Origin: Talpa occidentalis
Lineage: Eukaryota > Chordata > Mammalia > Eulipotyphla > Talpidae
Length of the DNA stretch: 64,000 nt
Reading direction: 5' to 3'
Assembly: GCF_014898055.3 (NCBI RefSeq)
Contig: NW_023605083.1
Span: 93,645,483-93,709,482, forward strand
Below, piece by piece: positions 1 to 12,285 of this stretch. A program made the translations under genes and the position numbers. Position 1 is the first letter of the stretch; every line of letters starts with the position of its first letter. Below the pieces are notes generated by a model that saw only the letters and a program-made list of their open reading frames with translations, was not told the origin of the DNA and did not search any database.

Positions 1-1019
1 CTGGGCAGAAGCGGTAGTGTTACAACTTCCTGGCCACAAAAGTTATGTGTGACAGTGCTTTAGTGGATGAAATACATCACAAATGGCAAGTATGACTTCT
101 GAGGAGATTTTTAAGAACCATGTGGTTTTTGACACAGTCACCAGCAAGTTTCCAGATACTGGTTGCGCCATCACCGTAGATCTTGGTAGATCTTAAAGCC
201 CCAATCCAATTTGCAACAGACTTGCAGCATGAAGCAAAAGCAAATCTATGTCGTTTTTACCACAAATTTAGGAATGGTTTGTTATAGTAACAAATCCTAA
301 CCCATCCTGACTGATATAGCACAAAGGCTCACCATTTTCAGAATATTTTTGTTTCTCGGCATGGAAAACTGCTCAAACCCATCACTTCCTGAGGAAGACC
401 TCTTTTTTTTCTAAGCCAGAACAGCAAATATCACTCAATTACCCTCTTCACTCATCAAAGATCACTGTCACAAACATCTTTGTTCTCCTTTCCCCAAATT
501 TCCTCATGTACTTATGCTTTTATTTTCTTGTATATGTGCTTTTTGGTAAACGACTTTAAATCCTTTTTTATGAGTAGGTGGCAGACGGATAGTCACACAT
601 ACAGACACACCAGACTTGGCTCCAAATGAATTGGTTGTTTTCAAAAAAATCAAATCCATCCTTGAAAGACAAAGATTTGCTGCTGTTAAGGATATTTTAA
701 AAAATGTGGCCTTGGGTCAGCAAGTTTTCCTTCACCCTCTTCTTTCCACAAAAGGATACTTACAGATCGCATAGTACACACAGTCCCTGCTTTTATAAAG
801 CAACTCATTCCTGGACACACCATCTCTTTTTGCCTCTTCATCAGGCTTAATCTCAACCCTGCTAAATCTATGGAAACATTTGACATCAATGACCACCATT
901 TTTTATGTTTAAAATTCAGCTTTGATATAGTTATCGAGCCCTTCTGTTTGTGTGACTATGCTTATGCTAAACAGAGGTGAATCTTATTTTAACTGGTTCT
1001 TCTTGGTGGGTAGATTGTA

Positions 1020-1245
1020 GCCCATTTGCACAATTAGAAATAGAGTTGCCGTGAGCATTCTGATGCTTAAAGCTTTCCTCTTAGATGCTTCTTGAGTCTA
1101 AATTTCTGGAAGTGGAATTGCTGGATCAGAGGACACGTACATTGTTAAGGTTGTTAAGGTATATTGCCAAATTACCCTCCAGGGAGCATATGACAATTTT
1201 CCTACACCCTTGCCAGTATTCATTCCTTTTTGTTTTCTTTCCATG
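1020..1245 (-). mobile_element. Old LINE-1 fragment (ORF2 region)
   Basis: The phrase GGAAGTGGAATTGCTGGATC followed by a stretch reading 'attgccaaattaccctcc' is the familiar antisense view of the last part of old L1 ORF2. The copy is truncated and diverged. Confidence 0.65.
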
Positions 1246-1559
1246 GTTTTTATTAAAATGATTTTTTTTTTAAATTGCAATTCTTTGGTTGTGAAGATGT
1301 TGATAGTTCTGTGCATCTTTTGTTATAAAGTCTGTCAAAGTTTTTCTTGTTCATTCTTATGCAGATGTGATCCTTTATTTAAAAAAAAAAATTATAAAAG
1401 CACCTTCTGCATTAAGGACATTAACTATTCCCCCATTTTTATTTGCCTTTCACCTCATTTTTCAAGGAAGAGATCTCTGGCAGCAGAAGGACAGACAGAT
1501 GGGGTGAAATGCAGTAGGGAAAGTATATGCAACTTCTCTGCAAGGTGAGAGCCCTCATC

Positions 1560-2260
1560 TCCCACAATCAATCCACCAACAAGCCCACTTGCAAAACACA
1601 TTCCAGATCCATCCACTTCTCACCATTTCATTTCGACCATCCTGCTCCTAACTTCCTCACTGGTCTCCTGTTTTGCCTTCTTCAGATCCATTCTCCATAC
1701 CCTCATCTAGATTGGAGTACATCATCCCCTTCAATCAAACCAAAGGCCTTCCACTAAGCTCAGACACTTATCCATCCACCCAGCTGGACACAAGGCCTTG
1801 CAGGATCTATTTTACCTGCTTCCCTCTATCACATCCCAACCACTCTCTGCTCTCTAACTATTCTGGAATATTCTGGCCCTTTCAAATATATCAAACAGAC
1901 TCCCTTCTTCAGGATTACCTGCATGTGTAGTGCCCTCTGCCTCAAAATATTTTCCCTGGCACACACGTGGCTGGCCCCCCTGTGTCCTGCAGGTCTCTTC
2001 TCAGTTAACTCCTTAGAGAAGCCTTCCCTGAATGTCTTATTAGAAACTCCCTCCTGCACCTCTGCACCCCCATTCTGTCACAGTACCCAGTTTTATTTCC
2101 CTTTGCATTTTGCATTTTTTTTTTTTGGTTAGTTTACCATCTCCCCAACTAAAAGGCAAGCTTCTTCTCTGTATTTTTCACAACTCCCCTCCTGCAGCTA
2201 TAGCAGTGCTCACACCCATCACAGGCACTCAGTGACTGCTTAATGAATGACTGAACAAGA
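1560..2260 (+). mobile_element. L2 (LINE-2) 3' portion
   Basis: The order of phrases matches the L2 3' end: CTCTGCC near 1930, 'gagaagccttccctga' near 2017, 'aaggcaagcttctt' near 2152, a 'caggcactcagtgact' block, then a TTAATGAATGACTGAA end. A T-rich run interrupts it near 2115. Confidence 0.8.
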
Positions 2261-4737
2261 GAACAGAGATTAACTAACTACACACAACCCATAACCAAGA
2301 ATGGGATTTTTACATCTTTAATGATTAAACACAAAGCAAAAGAAGAATACTTTATGGCACATGAAAACAAATTAATTAATCATATTCAAATTTCAGTGTT
2401 CATAAATAAGGATTTATCAGAACACAAGCATACCCACTGGCCTGGAGATCATCTATAGCTGCTTTCCACTCTCCCAGCAGAGCCTGGGAGTCCATATGGG
2501 ATACTCTCGTGGCTCCTCACTGCCTCTGGCAATCCAGGAATCACAGTGACGAGGCTGTAACTTGATTTTGCCACCTGGCCCACAAAGCCTAATACATGTT
2601 CTGGCCCTTTACAGAAAGTCTGCCAATCCGGGTTAAGAATGAGAAGGTTTTAAGAAACATTTCTAAGGGAGAACAGTCAAGCCTGCTAAGGAGGAGAGGA
2701 CTTGGATGGGAGTAGGGTGGGGGAGTGTCAGGTGATGCCATGGATAGGTGGTGACATTCACTATGGGTAGAAGGCAGTGAAGAGATTATAAAGTGTGTGG
2801 ACACCTGGCATTTATGTAGCTGGGGATTAAGTCTGGATACCAGCTCTAGAAGAGATGTAAGTTTTTAAAAGGTTAAAAAGAAAAAAATCCAGTATCCACA
2901 GAATGCTTTTTTTTTTAAAGTGGGTATTCCCCACTTTTGAAAGTTTGCATATGCCACGTGGCTTTTAAGAAAGATCTACATTAGTACCCAATGGAAAAGA
3001 AATTTCTTTGGCAACAAAAGGTAGAAAGGCAAAATATATTCAGTGTTGTTCTGCAACAGAGGTTCCAGAGAAAGTGCACCCCAAGTGACTTTCAACCAAC
3101 TCCGATTTTACTAGCTGTTAGTGTTATTCTAGTTTTATGCATTATTTGGTTATTTTGCTAGGTTATTTGCAGGGTCTGGGAACACTAAAACACATTTCCA
3201 TATAAATAGATAGCAAGCGCTTCTTTGTTTTACGCCATTTCAGCTTATGGAAGGCTTAGCTGGAATACTTGGCTTTTGGATAGCAGGAAACCTATACAGT
3301 GAACCAAGAAGCTAAATAAATAAAACATATCTTCATCAGATGGTAGACAGGAAACACTGAAGGTGAAAGTTGATGCAGGAGCCCACTTATGAGTCCACAA
3401 AAGCCTCCCGGGTCATACACCTGTTGTAGCTAAGCCTCCACAACGACACTTCTTGCTCTGGTCACCAAGGCAGACTGACCTGCTGGCCACCATTTCTATT
3501 TCTTCCACAGTCTAAATATCACCCCAGAAGCCTTGTCATTGCAGGGAGAGAGGAATATACTAATTTTGCACTGAAGTCCAGGGGGATCAGTCCTGACATT
3601 GGTTACAAATCTTGTCATGTGTTGCCTCGCTGCTGTGAGTAATAAGAGAGCAAGCTGCGAGAACAATGTCCCCCGAGTGGTCTGATAAAAATCCCAATAC
3701 CTTACATGTATACAAGGCTTCCTGGTTTACCAAACATTTTCTTTTTCCCAGCAAAGTGGGGACCAGCATGGGTGCTCAATAGATGAAGTCAACCAGGCCA
3801 TCAGATAAAAGCTGGGCTTTTTCAGGCTGAGAAGAGTACAAGAGGGCCGGCATCTCATTCATGTTTCGAGGTGGTAATGGACGGTGGGGATTCACATGGT
3901 GTTTAACAGATGTCGGGGATTCCTGCCGACTTGTTGCTAAGGGAACTTTTGTGAAGATGCCCGGAATCCACAGAATCTGAAAGCCCTGCCCATTGCTTTG
4001 AAATCCTGTGAGTAGCCCCTTGACCAGACCAGCACACAGCAGTAAAGGAAGGGAGAAGCTCCTTTTGTGCAGAGGCGGACAGGGAGGTGGGCCAAAGGTA
4101 GATTTTCAAATAGCAGGAGCCAAGGTCCCTAAATCAAAGGAGAAGATGACTTAGTGAAGATGGAAGAAAGCTCCTTGGTCTTTTCGGTTACAATTACACA
4201 CGCTGTGAGCTAGCAGCCCTAATTACACCTTTTGCGAACAGAGCTGATGACTGCCTTAAAAGATATTGGCGTGAGGAGAAGGTCACGCCCATTTCAGGTC
4301 ATTTTCACCTTACGGAGAGAACTTGTATTAGAATCGATGTACGTAACATATTAAGCTAGATGTCTATTAGATGTTAGGCAGCTCAGATACACATGTCTGT
4401 TAATAACCAGCACTAAATAGACAAACCTGTAAAGGCTGGGCTGATATGTCAGTGGCCTAGTGGACAAACCCAGGCTTTAGGGACAGGAAAATCTGGTTTT
4501 AAATTCAGCTGCATCATATCATTTATCGTGTGCCTTTTATAAAGAAATCCCCGGCCCTTAAAAGAAAAATCCTCCAAGGACAGCAATGGAAACAGGCCAA
4601 GTCTCCTGCATTTTACCTCCCTCTGGGGCTCTCTCTTATCTCTCTGGCCTGGTACTGCATCCCTCTAATGGATTATCTGGCCCATGTGTGCTCTTCCTTC
4701 CCTTCTGTGGTAGCTAGATACACCTACTTCTCTGTGT

Positions 4738-4855
4738 TCACACCAGTGTCCACACTGGTATCCACACCATTATCTATACCTGTATGCACACCTGTATCCA
4801 CACCAGCACCCACATCTATACCCACACCTGTATCCATACCTGTATGCACCTCCCC
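4738..4855 (+). repeat. 12-bp period minisatellite (cacacctgtatc-like)
   Basis: About nine to ten imperfect copies of a 12-base unit, typified by CACACCTGTATC, run head to tail. Substitutions occur mostly at units 1-3 and 6-7. Because 12 is a multiple of 3, the array keeps a reading frame open (Thr/Pro/Val/Ser-rich), which explains the local ORF. Confidence 0.85.
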
Positions 4856-4859
4856 CCAC

Positions 4860-5320
4860 AATGAGTCTGGACTAGCCTTGGGATTCATTTCATCAATAGA
4901 ATGTGGTAAAAGTCACATGCCAGTTCTGAGTTTAAGCCTTAAGAAGGTCTGACAATTTACACCTGGCAAACTTGGACACTAGACCATGTGGGAAAACTCC
5001 AACTACTCGGCTGAAGAGAAAATCCATGTGGAAAGGCCCTGAAGGACAAGATACCAAGCAGAGAGAAAGTCTACATGGAACAACACCAAGGCATTGAGTT
5101 AAGAACACCAGACATGTGAGTTAAGATACCATCCTGGGAATTCCAGCCCACCTGATACTCCAGGACTCCAGTCATTATCCAACTAAACTGCATGAAAGAC
5201 ACCAAGACAGAGCAACCGAAGAACCACCCAGCTAAGCCCTGTCAATCCACAGAAATGTGTGAGATAACAATAAATGATTGTCTTAAGATAATAAGTTTTA
5301 GGGTGGCTTGATACATAGAT
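4860..5320 (+). mobile_element. Ancient LTR (MLT/MaLR-like)
   Basis: The phrases 'gccagacatgtgagtt'-like, 'agaaccacccagctaag', 'cacagaaatgtgtgagataa' and 'aagataataagttttagggtgg' occur in the order seen in the 3' half of common mammalian MaLR-type LTRs. The same family recurs at 33.5-33.97 kb. No internal viral sequence is attached. Confidence 0.65.
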
Positions 5321-8300
5321 ATAAATAAAATATCCTACTTTATTATCCATTGCACAGCCCACTTCCCCAGCTCCATCTCTCTCTCCCACAGCCACAGCTT
5401 GGGAACTCCTGAGGCACAATCACATGAACCCCAAGGGAAGAACAGAAGGTGGGAAGAAGACCAACTTCAGTGGTGATCCTCTTTGGCTGTCTAGTTTCAC
5501 TGACAAACAGTGTCATATTCTGTTAGTATTTCTAGGGCCTGGACCTTCCATCTAGATTGTGGATCATGGATCCTAAGGCTGAGGTCAAGGAAAGCACTGT
5601 TTTATTTACATTCTGTGTTCTTACCCCCAGAATAATTTTCTAAAAGCTCTTGGAGTTTTTGCAGGAGCCTTAAAGTATCTTCCAGGTCCCTAATCTCTTC
5701 TCTTCATTCAAGGAAAGAGCAGGCCACAAAGAATCCCTGGGCTAGAGCCAGGCCCCCAGTCACTGGACCACATCAAGGCTCCAACTCTTCCCTGGGAATA
5801 GAGATCTAGGGTCTCTCCTCCATCTACCTTCCCTTAAAGCTATCTCTTTGTCTCCAAGCACCCCAGAAGTCTGATGGAAATCCCCCTTACAGGGCCTCCC
5901 AGTTTATGAAAGTGACCTCAGACCTGGCTTGGAGCTGGCAGGACATGTTCCCAAACCTTCCAGCTCCCACCACAGGTTTCCTTTATCACCTCAGCTCCAC
6001 CCCCACCACATCTCCCAAATGTTAGAAGAGCCTTCAGTTCTCCCTCTTCATGGTTAGAGAACCTCAAGAAAGACTTTTTTTTTCTTGAGGGCCTACCTCA
6101 CAAATGGTTGTTGTAGGTCTTACTTATGGGGTCGTCTCCCTTTTCTGGGATGAACTGGTTCCCTTCTCTTAGTACCCTCTGGAAGGTTACTTCATCCCCT
6201 CAATAACTGGGATCCCTATGATCAGTCCTTGTGCCCACCAGAACCTCCATACACCTCTGCTTAGGCTGAGGTTTCCTTGGAGGAAACCCCTTGTAGTCTC
6301 AACCAGAGAGATTTCTCTAGTAACCAGGACCAAAATGGCTTCTTCCCAGGGGCTGGCTGGTCACCAGGACAGATCTTTCAACCCTTTCAGAATTTTCTCC
6401 CACCTTCCCTCTGTAGGGTATACATCCTGCAGAGCCAGGATATCTCAGTACCTCCTTTTTTCCATAGGAACAAGGAAGAAATCTCTGGGGAGTGTCCATT
6501 TGAGATACTGCTCTCAATGCCTAGCACCTATCCACTGAGATGAGGTTACCTAGTATCATTCTTTCAAACAGGAAATAAAGGTACACTGGGGTGGGAGTTA
6601 CATTGGAGGTGCCGTTCTCTGCTGTGTACCCCCTCCCCTGTTTCACTCCTCTCTCAGGAGTCTCCATTCTGTCTGTACTTGGCATTCTGAAGTCATGGCC
6701 CCAGCAGCTCCAGTGCCAGGCACCCACTGGCTGACATTGCATGACGTTTACCATCATCTATGGGCCTTTCTCTGGCCTCCTGGCTTCAACACTTACTCCC
6801 AGACAGGCCCATGATTCCATGTGCTGACCAGCCCACCACTGGCCACCTTGAAAGCTCTGCATTCTCCACTCACCAAGTCCATCTTTGAGGACGCATGCCC
6901 CTCCAAGGGATTCTACCTGCATATCTTCCTCTGGGCAAGGCTTCCCTACCCAGTCATCACCTTGTAGTCCAGCCTGCTCATGTATGAGATTCCAAGACTA
7001 AAAGGGCAGGCCTAACCTACCATCCTGCCTATCAAAACTGCATTTGCTTTGGCCCTGAGAAGAGTCCCAGGACTCAGGGCTCAGGGCTCCAGCCCACGCT
7101 CCCTCCACCTGCGGGAAAACCAGCCACCTCTAAGCTCAATCAAACCTCAGGGTTAGCAGAAGAGGTACTGCCAGAGAAAAGGAGCAGTCACCCTTATTTC
7201 AGCACAGGCAGTGCAGCCTCCACTATGAGATGCTGTCACCTGCACGCTGACCTGGGGCTGCTGATGGCCCTTCCCCACAAGGATCCAGGCGCTCCCCTAA
7301 CAGTGAGCCCAGGCTATCCTGTCCAAAAGAGACATAGGCACAGAAGGTACTATTCAGTCATCTGAGCTGCTTACCAAGCATGCCAGAATAGCTCCCTGGG
7401 CCAGTTCCTTCACCTCCTTCCTATCAGCTTGCTTGCCTAAAGCAGGGGGAGAGTGCCTCCCTCTGCACCAAGCTGCCAGGGGTATTGTGACAATACACAT
7501 ACCATGCTGAGCACACAGTGGGGGCTCAATAACAAGCAAAAGCCCTTCCAGGGTCTCCATTCCTGTCTGGGCACTTCTGTTGCCCCTCATTAGTTGTGTG
7601 GAAGCTCCATGGGCACCAGAGGTTTCCTAAGCAAGGGCATGCAATGGGACGTGACAGATACACCCAAGGCTGACCCAGCTGACCATTCTGCTTGTCCCCT
7701 TGGTCTGGTCCACCCTCCCTTTCACCAAGGAAGAAAAAGCAGTGCCTCTTCACTGCAGCTAACCCACACTACAAATCTACCAGCCTTACCCCCACCCAAA
7801 ACACAGCTGGCTGAATCTAGCTGGGGATGCTCCCCACCAGACAGACATCCACCAGCCAAAATTCCACATCAGTGTTTCCTAGAACAGTATGGCCACCAGA
7901 AGAACTCCAACATAGGAGTCTCTCCCAGGGTTTCTGAGTGAGCAACAAGGGGGTTCAGGTCTTCATATGAAGCAACACACTTGCTTTCCCTCACCTCTGA
8001 ATTGCAAGGAAGGAACTAGGGAAGCTGACGAACACACTTGAGCCTATCCTATTGGACAGGCTCTCAAAATGCAGAACCAAGAGGTTTCTGGAACATACTC
8101 TAGGGATGGCCACAGAAAACTCCTTCCGGTCTCAACTTTGCTCATAGGCTACCAACCCATTACCAGAGATTTTACTGTTCTCCTCTGGACCTGAAAGAAA
8201 CATACTGTACCTCTCTGAAGCCAAGCTCCAATTTTGATAATGTTTCCACATGATATTTCTCAGGGAAATTCACCCTAATAACCATTTCACCCCTATCTAT

Positions 8301-8546
8301 CTTTCTTTTTTGAGTTGCATGGAGCATTTCTCCTGAATGTTTGCTACTTTGTTCTTTCTGAAGTAGGTCAGGGGTTAAATTATAAATGAATTCAGTCTCC
8401 ATGATTCCAGCAGGGTTTGACCAGAGTGTTTCTGTATACTTACACAATTGAGGGTAGCTGTTACTTTGGTCTATACAACAATGCTGGGATCAGGCAGCTT
8501 TTCATTAAAGTGGGTGTCCTGTAAGGTCACTCCACCAACGCTACAC

Positions 8547-8573
8547 ACACACTCTCAACACACACCCAAAGGA
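8547..8573 (+). repeat. Short CA-rich tract
   Basis: Alternating CA dinucleotides (acacacacac, acacacaccc) with interruptions. Confidence 0.6.
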
Positions 8574-9355
8574 CTTTACAAACTTCAGATCCCATTCCGG
8601 CTGTGACCATGAGCTCAGCGATTAGAGAGGCCTCCTAACTGTCACCCAGACAATAAACAGCCATCGGACTTGGCTCACTGGGCCCTGTGCAGCGCTGGGG
8701 CCAGGCCAGAAGCCCAGGAAAAGGCCTCTTTGGGGTTCTTAACCTTAGCATGGGGGCGCTGGGCCAGGGCAGGCGGCGCTGGTTGGGGGCTCTGCACCCC
8801 TGGATCAAACCTGCTGACGGGCTCCGGCTGGTGGCCAGGCCCAGCTCAGCTGACTAGCGAGTGGGCGGCCCCGGGGGCAGCTCGGCAGCCTGACCCCGGC
8901 GGTGTGGTGGTCCACCCCAGGCTCCTGGCTCCCGGTGAAGTGAAGACAGCGGGGCCAAATCGGAGCCACTTCCCATCCCCGATCATGGGTGCGACTTCCC
9001 TAGACCCCCCGGACTCTGGCAGCCCTTCGCGGTCTGCAGCCGGGAACGCGTCCACCGGCTGCAGAACTCTCACAGGCAACAAGTTCTCGCTTCCTCAGGG
9101 CGGCCAAGCTGTGCTCTGAGGCCCTGCACGGGGGGCGCTCAGCGGACTCACCCGCGCTGCCCACGCCCCCGCGGGGCGCCGCTACCTTAGGCGCCCGCAG
9201 GAGCGCAGAACCGCCGGCCGGGTGCGCAGTGGGTACCCGAGGCTGCCCCCGGGGCGCCCCCTGACAGGGACGACTCCGGCATCCGCGGTGCGGGCAACAG
9301 GTATTTGAGCTCGCCAAGGACCCAGTTCCTGGCCGTCCCGCCCCTGGCCCTCGCC

Positions 9356-9361
9356 CCTTAC
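9356..9361 (-). promoter_or_regulatory. GAS7: 5' splice donor of GAS7 intron 1
   Basis: On the minus strand the exon ends GAG and is followed by GTAAGG, a near-consensus U1-type donor. It falls exactly on a codon boundary. It marks the switch from the conserved SH3 reading frame to unconserved GC-rich sequence. Confidence 0.9.
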
Positions 9362-9544
9362 CTCCAGCAACTGCACGTAGCTCGCCGGGAACCAGCCGCG
9401 GAGCCCGTCCTCCTTCTCGCCTTCCCACCAGCCGCCGTCCGGGACTTGCAGCAGCGTGATCAGCTCGCCTGCCGCGAAGCGCAGCCCCTGGCCGTGCCGC
9501 TCCCCGGAGAAGGGGTACAGGGTCCGGCAGCGGGCGCCGGACAT
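9362..9544 (-). CDS. GAS7: GAS7 first coding exon (SH3 domain of the long isoform)
   Basis: Minus-strand ATG at 9544-9542 opens 61 codons that I recognise as the N-terminus of the long GAS7 isoform, which is nearly identical to the human protein. GAS7 is a cytoplasmic F-BAR adaptor of the PCH family that links membranes to actin and promotes neurite outgrowth. The full protein is SH3, WW, F-BAR; only the SH3 is here. Visible SH3 landmarks are TLYPF (residues 8-12, the ALYDF-like strand), the Trp pair in GGWWEG (37-42) and GWFPASYV (50-57, the 3-10 helix and last strand). The exon stops at a GAG codon followed by GTAAGG, so the intron is phase 0, as expected before the next GAS7 exon. The start has a purine at -3 (G) but T at +4. 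The frame stays open upstream for over 100 codons without an ATG, so this ATG is the chosen start. The remaining exons lie beyond position 1 of the window. Confidence 0.95.
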
Positions 9545-10486
9545 GGCCTTGGCGCCCGGGCTCACAGCGCAACCTGCATCCCTGCCGAGTCCCGCAGGCT
9601 GAGCGGCGGCTCCACGGGGTCCCAAGCGCCCGGCGCTCCGGGCTCCCGCGCTCTGGGCACGCGCCGTCTCGGGGGCTCGCGGGGGTCCCTGGCCAGGCTG
9701 GGGACGCGAGCTCCGCGCTGGGAAACAGACACTCGCTGGCTTCGGAGAGAGAGCGGCGACGCCCCCGGGCCGGGCGGCTCGCGGATCCCGGCTCAGGGCG
9801 GGGGGGCGGGGCGCAGGGGGAGGAGACCCGGGCGCCGCGGGCTCCGGAGACAACTTCCCGGGGACGCGGAACGCGGGCTGCCGCCGCGCGGGCCAGACGC
9901 GCGGAAATGCGCAGCTCCCCGGGGAGGTGGGACCCCGAGCATCACCCTCGGCCGGGAGCCGCGGCGAGGGGGCGGCGGGTCGTGCGCGGAGAAGGGGCTG
10001 GCGGCGGGGTGGCCGAGCCCAGCGCGCTCAGAGGCGGGGGGCGGGGCTGGAGCCGGACCCGGGCGGCCACGCCCGCCGAGGGTTGGGCGCCGGCTCGCGA
10101 GGGGGCAGGTCGCTGGGGAGGGGTCTCCCCACGCACACCCCCACCGGCGAGGGCCGCGGCGGTAGAAACGCCCCTCAGTTCCTGTTTTGCAGGCCTGGTG
10201 GCCGGCTGCTGACGGCCTCCTCCTCCAAGGTGCCTGTGAGAGAATGTGTTTGTGGTCATCACTGTAGTGGTTGAATGTGGGGTTGAACTTGACTCACCGG
10301 AAACTGAACAATGTGTGAAAGACGGGCTTGAGGGCTGTCCCCTGAGCTGGGAAGCCTGGTGATTGCCTGTTACACCTGTTACACCTTGAATGGTGTCACA
10401 GGCAGAGGAGAAGCAGGAAGGTGATGGAGTCTGAGTTGGTAGAATTGGAAGGAGGCTCATGGGGATAAATAGAGGAAAGAGCAGCA

Positions 10487-10530
10487 CCCCCACACCCCCA
10501 CCCCCATCACCCCCACCCCCACCCCGCCCC
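10487..10530 (-). promoter_or_regulatory. C-rich tract with G-quadruplex potential on the GAS7 sense strand
   Basis: The plus strand carries eight or so runs of four to five C separated by one to three bases. The minus strand, the GAS7 sense strand, therefore has many G4-5 runs with very short loops. It lies about 0.95 kb upstream of the GAS7 start codon, just outside the CpG island. Folding and function are inference. Confidence 0.7.
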
Positions 10531-10879
10531 ACCGCTTTGCGTACAGGGTATGCAAAGGGTAGGCTGACCAGGCTACCAGTCCTCGTGAAATCAAGATGGA
10601 TCTGACTGAAGTCTACATTCATTTACTCAGTCAACAAACATTAGTGTGAGGCTACCATGTTCTATGCAATGTTTCAGATACCTACATTGGACTAGTCTCT
10701 GCTCTCCAGGACCCTTGGGCCTGGGTGCTAAAGGAAACTGACCTTGAATGCAGGGTATAGAAGTAAAAGAAGTTGGGTTTCTTTCTTAGCGTACTCTATA
10801 TGAAAACTTAAAGTCCACTTCCTATATTGTAAATAGCTGAACTCTTTAAACTCTCTCTAGACTCCTAATTGCCTACTGT

Positions 10880-11090
10880 ACATTCTGCTCATTAACCTTC
10901 TGTGGCTCCCTATTGCCTAAAAATTAAGTACAAACTTCTCAGCCTGTGCATTTCAGGCCTTCCACAATAAACCTCCCAGCCCCACCTCTGGCTTGGTTTG
11001 CCTAGATCCCCTTTATGAAACCAGTTAGGGCTTCAAGACCCTTACCATCTTCTACATCTTTAAGGCTCAAATTACACGCCAGCCTCATAG
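10880..11090 (+). mobile_element. L2 fragment
   Basis: The phrases 'tggctccctattgccta', 'acaaacttctcagcctg' and 'caggccttccaca' match the conserved central part of L2 3' ends in forward orientation. Confidence 0.8.
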
Positions 11091-11107
11091 GACATTTCAC
11101 GTATTTC

Positions 11108-11250
11108 AGTGGTTCTCAATCTGGCTATGCATTAGTAACTTTTTAAATGCTCGTGGCCAGATCCACCCTAACTTGAGAATCACTCAAGCTGAGACCCAAT
11201 CTTCATTTAAGATATCTCATGTGAGCAGCCTGGGCCTGGCCACTCACCAT
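11108..11250 (+). mobile_element. MER5A-like DNA transposon fragment (hAT-Charlie)
   Basis: It begins with the CAGTGGTTCTCAA terminal sequence typical of MER5 elements. The 'cttgagaatcact' and 'agcctgggcctgg' blocks follow. The distal terminal repeat is not evident, so it is partial. Confidence 0.6.
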
Positions 11251-11944
11251 GGGCAAGTTGACAAATGTAGATTGTTTATAATATTCCTTCAATTGAAAAT
11301 TCACAAGCCCTTGCTTGGCCAGAGACATGGGAAAACAAACTCTTGACCACAGTCACCACAAAGAGTCACTTAAAGCAGAGCTGCAAAATTTGATGTAGAA
11401 AACAGTCACTAAAAGTAACTGACCTAATCAAGGCTTAATACAGACTAAAATTCCCTGTCTCAAGGGAATATCAGCAGGCTCTCCATAGATTTCATATCTG
11501 ATACTCTGGCCTGGCTCAAGGTAGAATAATTGATCCAGAACCTTCCTGCAATCCAGAATCTTCCATGGTGCCTGAGAGCACCTGTGATCCAGTTTGAATG
11601 CAGCCTATACAACATCCCATGCACTCCAACTCCAAGTAATCCACCCCAGGCAGTTCTGCAGCACCAAAATAGAAAATGGGTGTCAATTTCTTTAATTCTT
11701 TCTTTTCATTCTTGTAATCCTATGAACTGGTGTGGCTATTGCCCCCACTTTTACAGGTAGATAAACGAAGCCCAGAATCATGCTTTGAGCTCATTATTAT
11801 GCATTGGTAATGCTGCTTCCTCTAGTCTACCCTGCCAAAGCCAGGAAATATGTTGCTTTATGGCTTATCCATGTGTAGCATGATGAGAAAGAGCTCTCTG
11901 GTGACACCCAATGTCAGTCTTAATAGAAGTAACACTAGGCTAGC

Positions 11945-12080
11945 AGTGTGGTCCCTGATCTCAGGTAACCTCAGACAAATCCCCTAATACCACTGGGTCT
12001 ATTTCCCCATCTGTAATTGGAGATTGAATCCAGTAACTAGCACATGGGACTTGAGAGAATTAAATGTAGTTACTAGTTAA
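11945..12080 (+). mobile_element. MIR SINE fragment
   Basis: A diverged MIR core is visible: 'taacctcagacaaatc', 'atttccccatctgtaa', then a 'gagagaattaaatg' block, all in forward order. Confidence 0.65.
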
Positions 12081-12084
12081 ATGT

Positions 12085-12285
12085 ATAGGCCTTGGACCTC
12101 AGTTCTGACATTTTCTAGTTGTGTACCCTGGGGCAATTAATTTCTCTGAGACTCGTTTTCCTCATAATTAGAAGATCGTAGTAGTATTATACCATGGAGT
12201 TATTCAGAGGACCAAATAAGTAAACATGTAAACTATTTAAAGCAATGCTTGGCACTTAAGTACTCAAATATTAGCAATCATTTTA
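12085..12285 (+). mobile_element. MIR SINE
   Basis: The phrases 'ctagttgtgtaccctgggg', 'tttctctgagactcg', 'ttcctcataatt', 'gcttggcacttaagtac' follow the MIR consensus from its middle to its 3' end. Confidence 0.85.

Larger units (their letters stand above)
1..9361 (-). other. GAS7: GAS7 intron 1 (5' end)
   Basis: Everything between the donor at 9361 and position 1 lies downstream of the SH3 exon in the direction of transcription. The intron continues out of the window. Repeat content is listed separately. The stretches 1-1010, 2260-4730 and 5330-8850 hold no gene, RNA gene or confidently assigned repeat; short MIR-like snippets near 4430-4530 and 7470-7530 are too weak to call separately. 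Confidence 0.85.
8860..10170 (-). promoter_or_regulatory. GAS7: CpG island promoter of the GAS7 long isoform
   Basis: CpG dinucleotides are dense through this stretch and scarce outside it. It spans the first coding exon, the start of intron 1 and the presumed 5' leader and promoter. Sp1-type GC boxes (GGGGCGGGGC) are visible at 9803-9812 and 10038-10047. No TATA box is evident, as expected for dispersed CpG-island initiation. Minus-strand transcription should begin somewhere between about 9545 and 9900; the exact start cannot be read from sequence. CpG islands of this kind are often bidirectional, but no plus-strand exon was recognised. Confidence 0.85.

Noticed and set aside
9305..10622. 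Long open frames on both strands through the CpG island (for example 9305-10165 plus, 9942-10622 minus, 9000-9572 minus)
   Set aside because: High GC removes stop codons in all frames. Only the 9362-9544 minus frame matches a known protein; the others are shadows rich in Gly/Ala/Arg/Pro.
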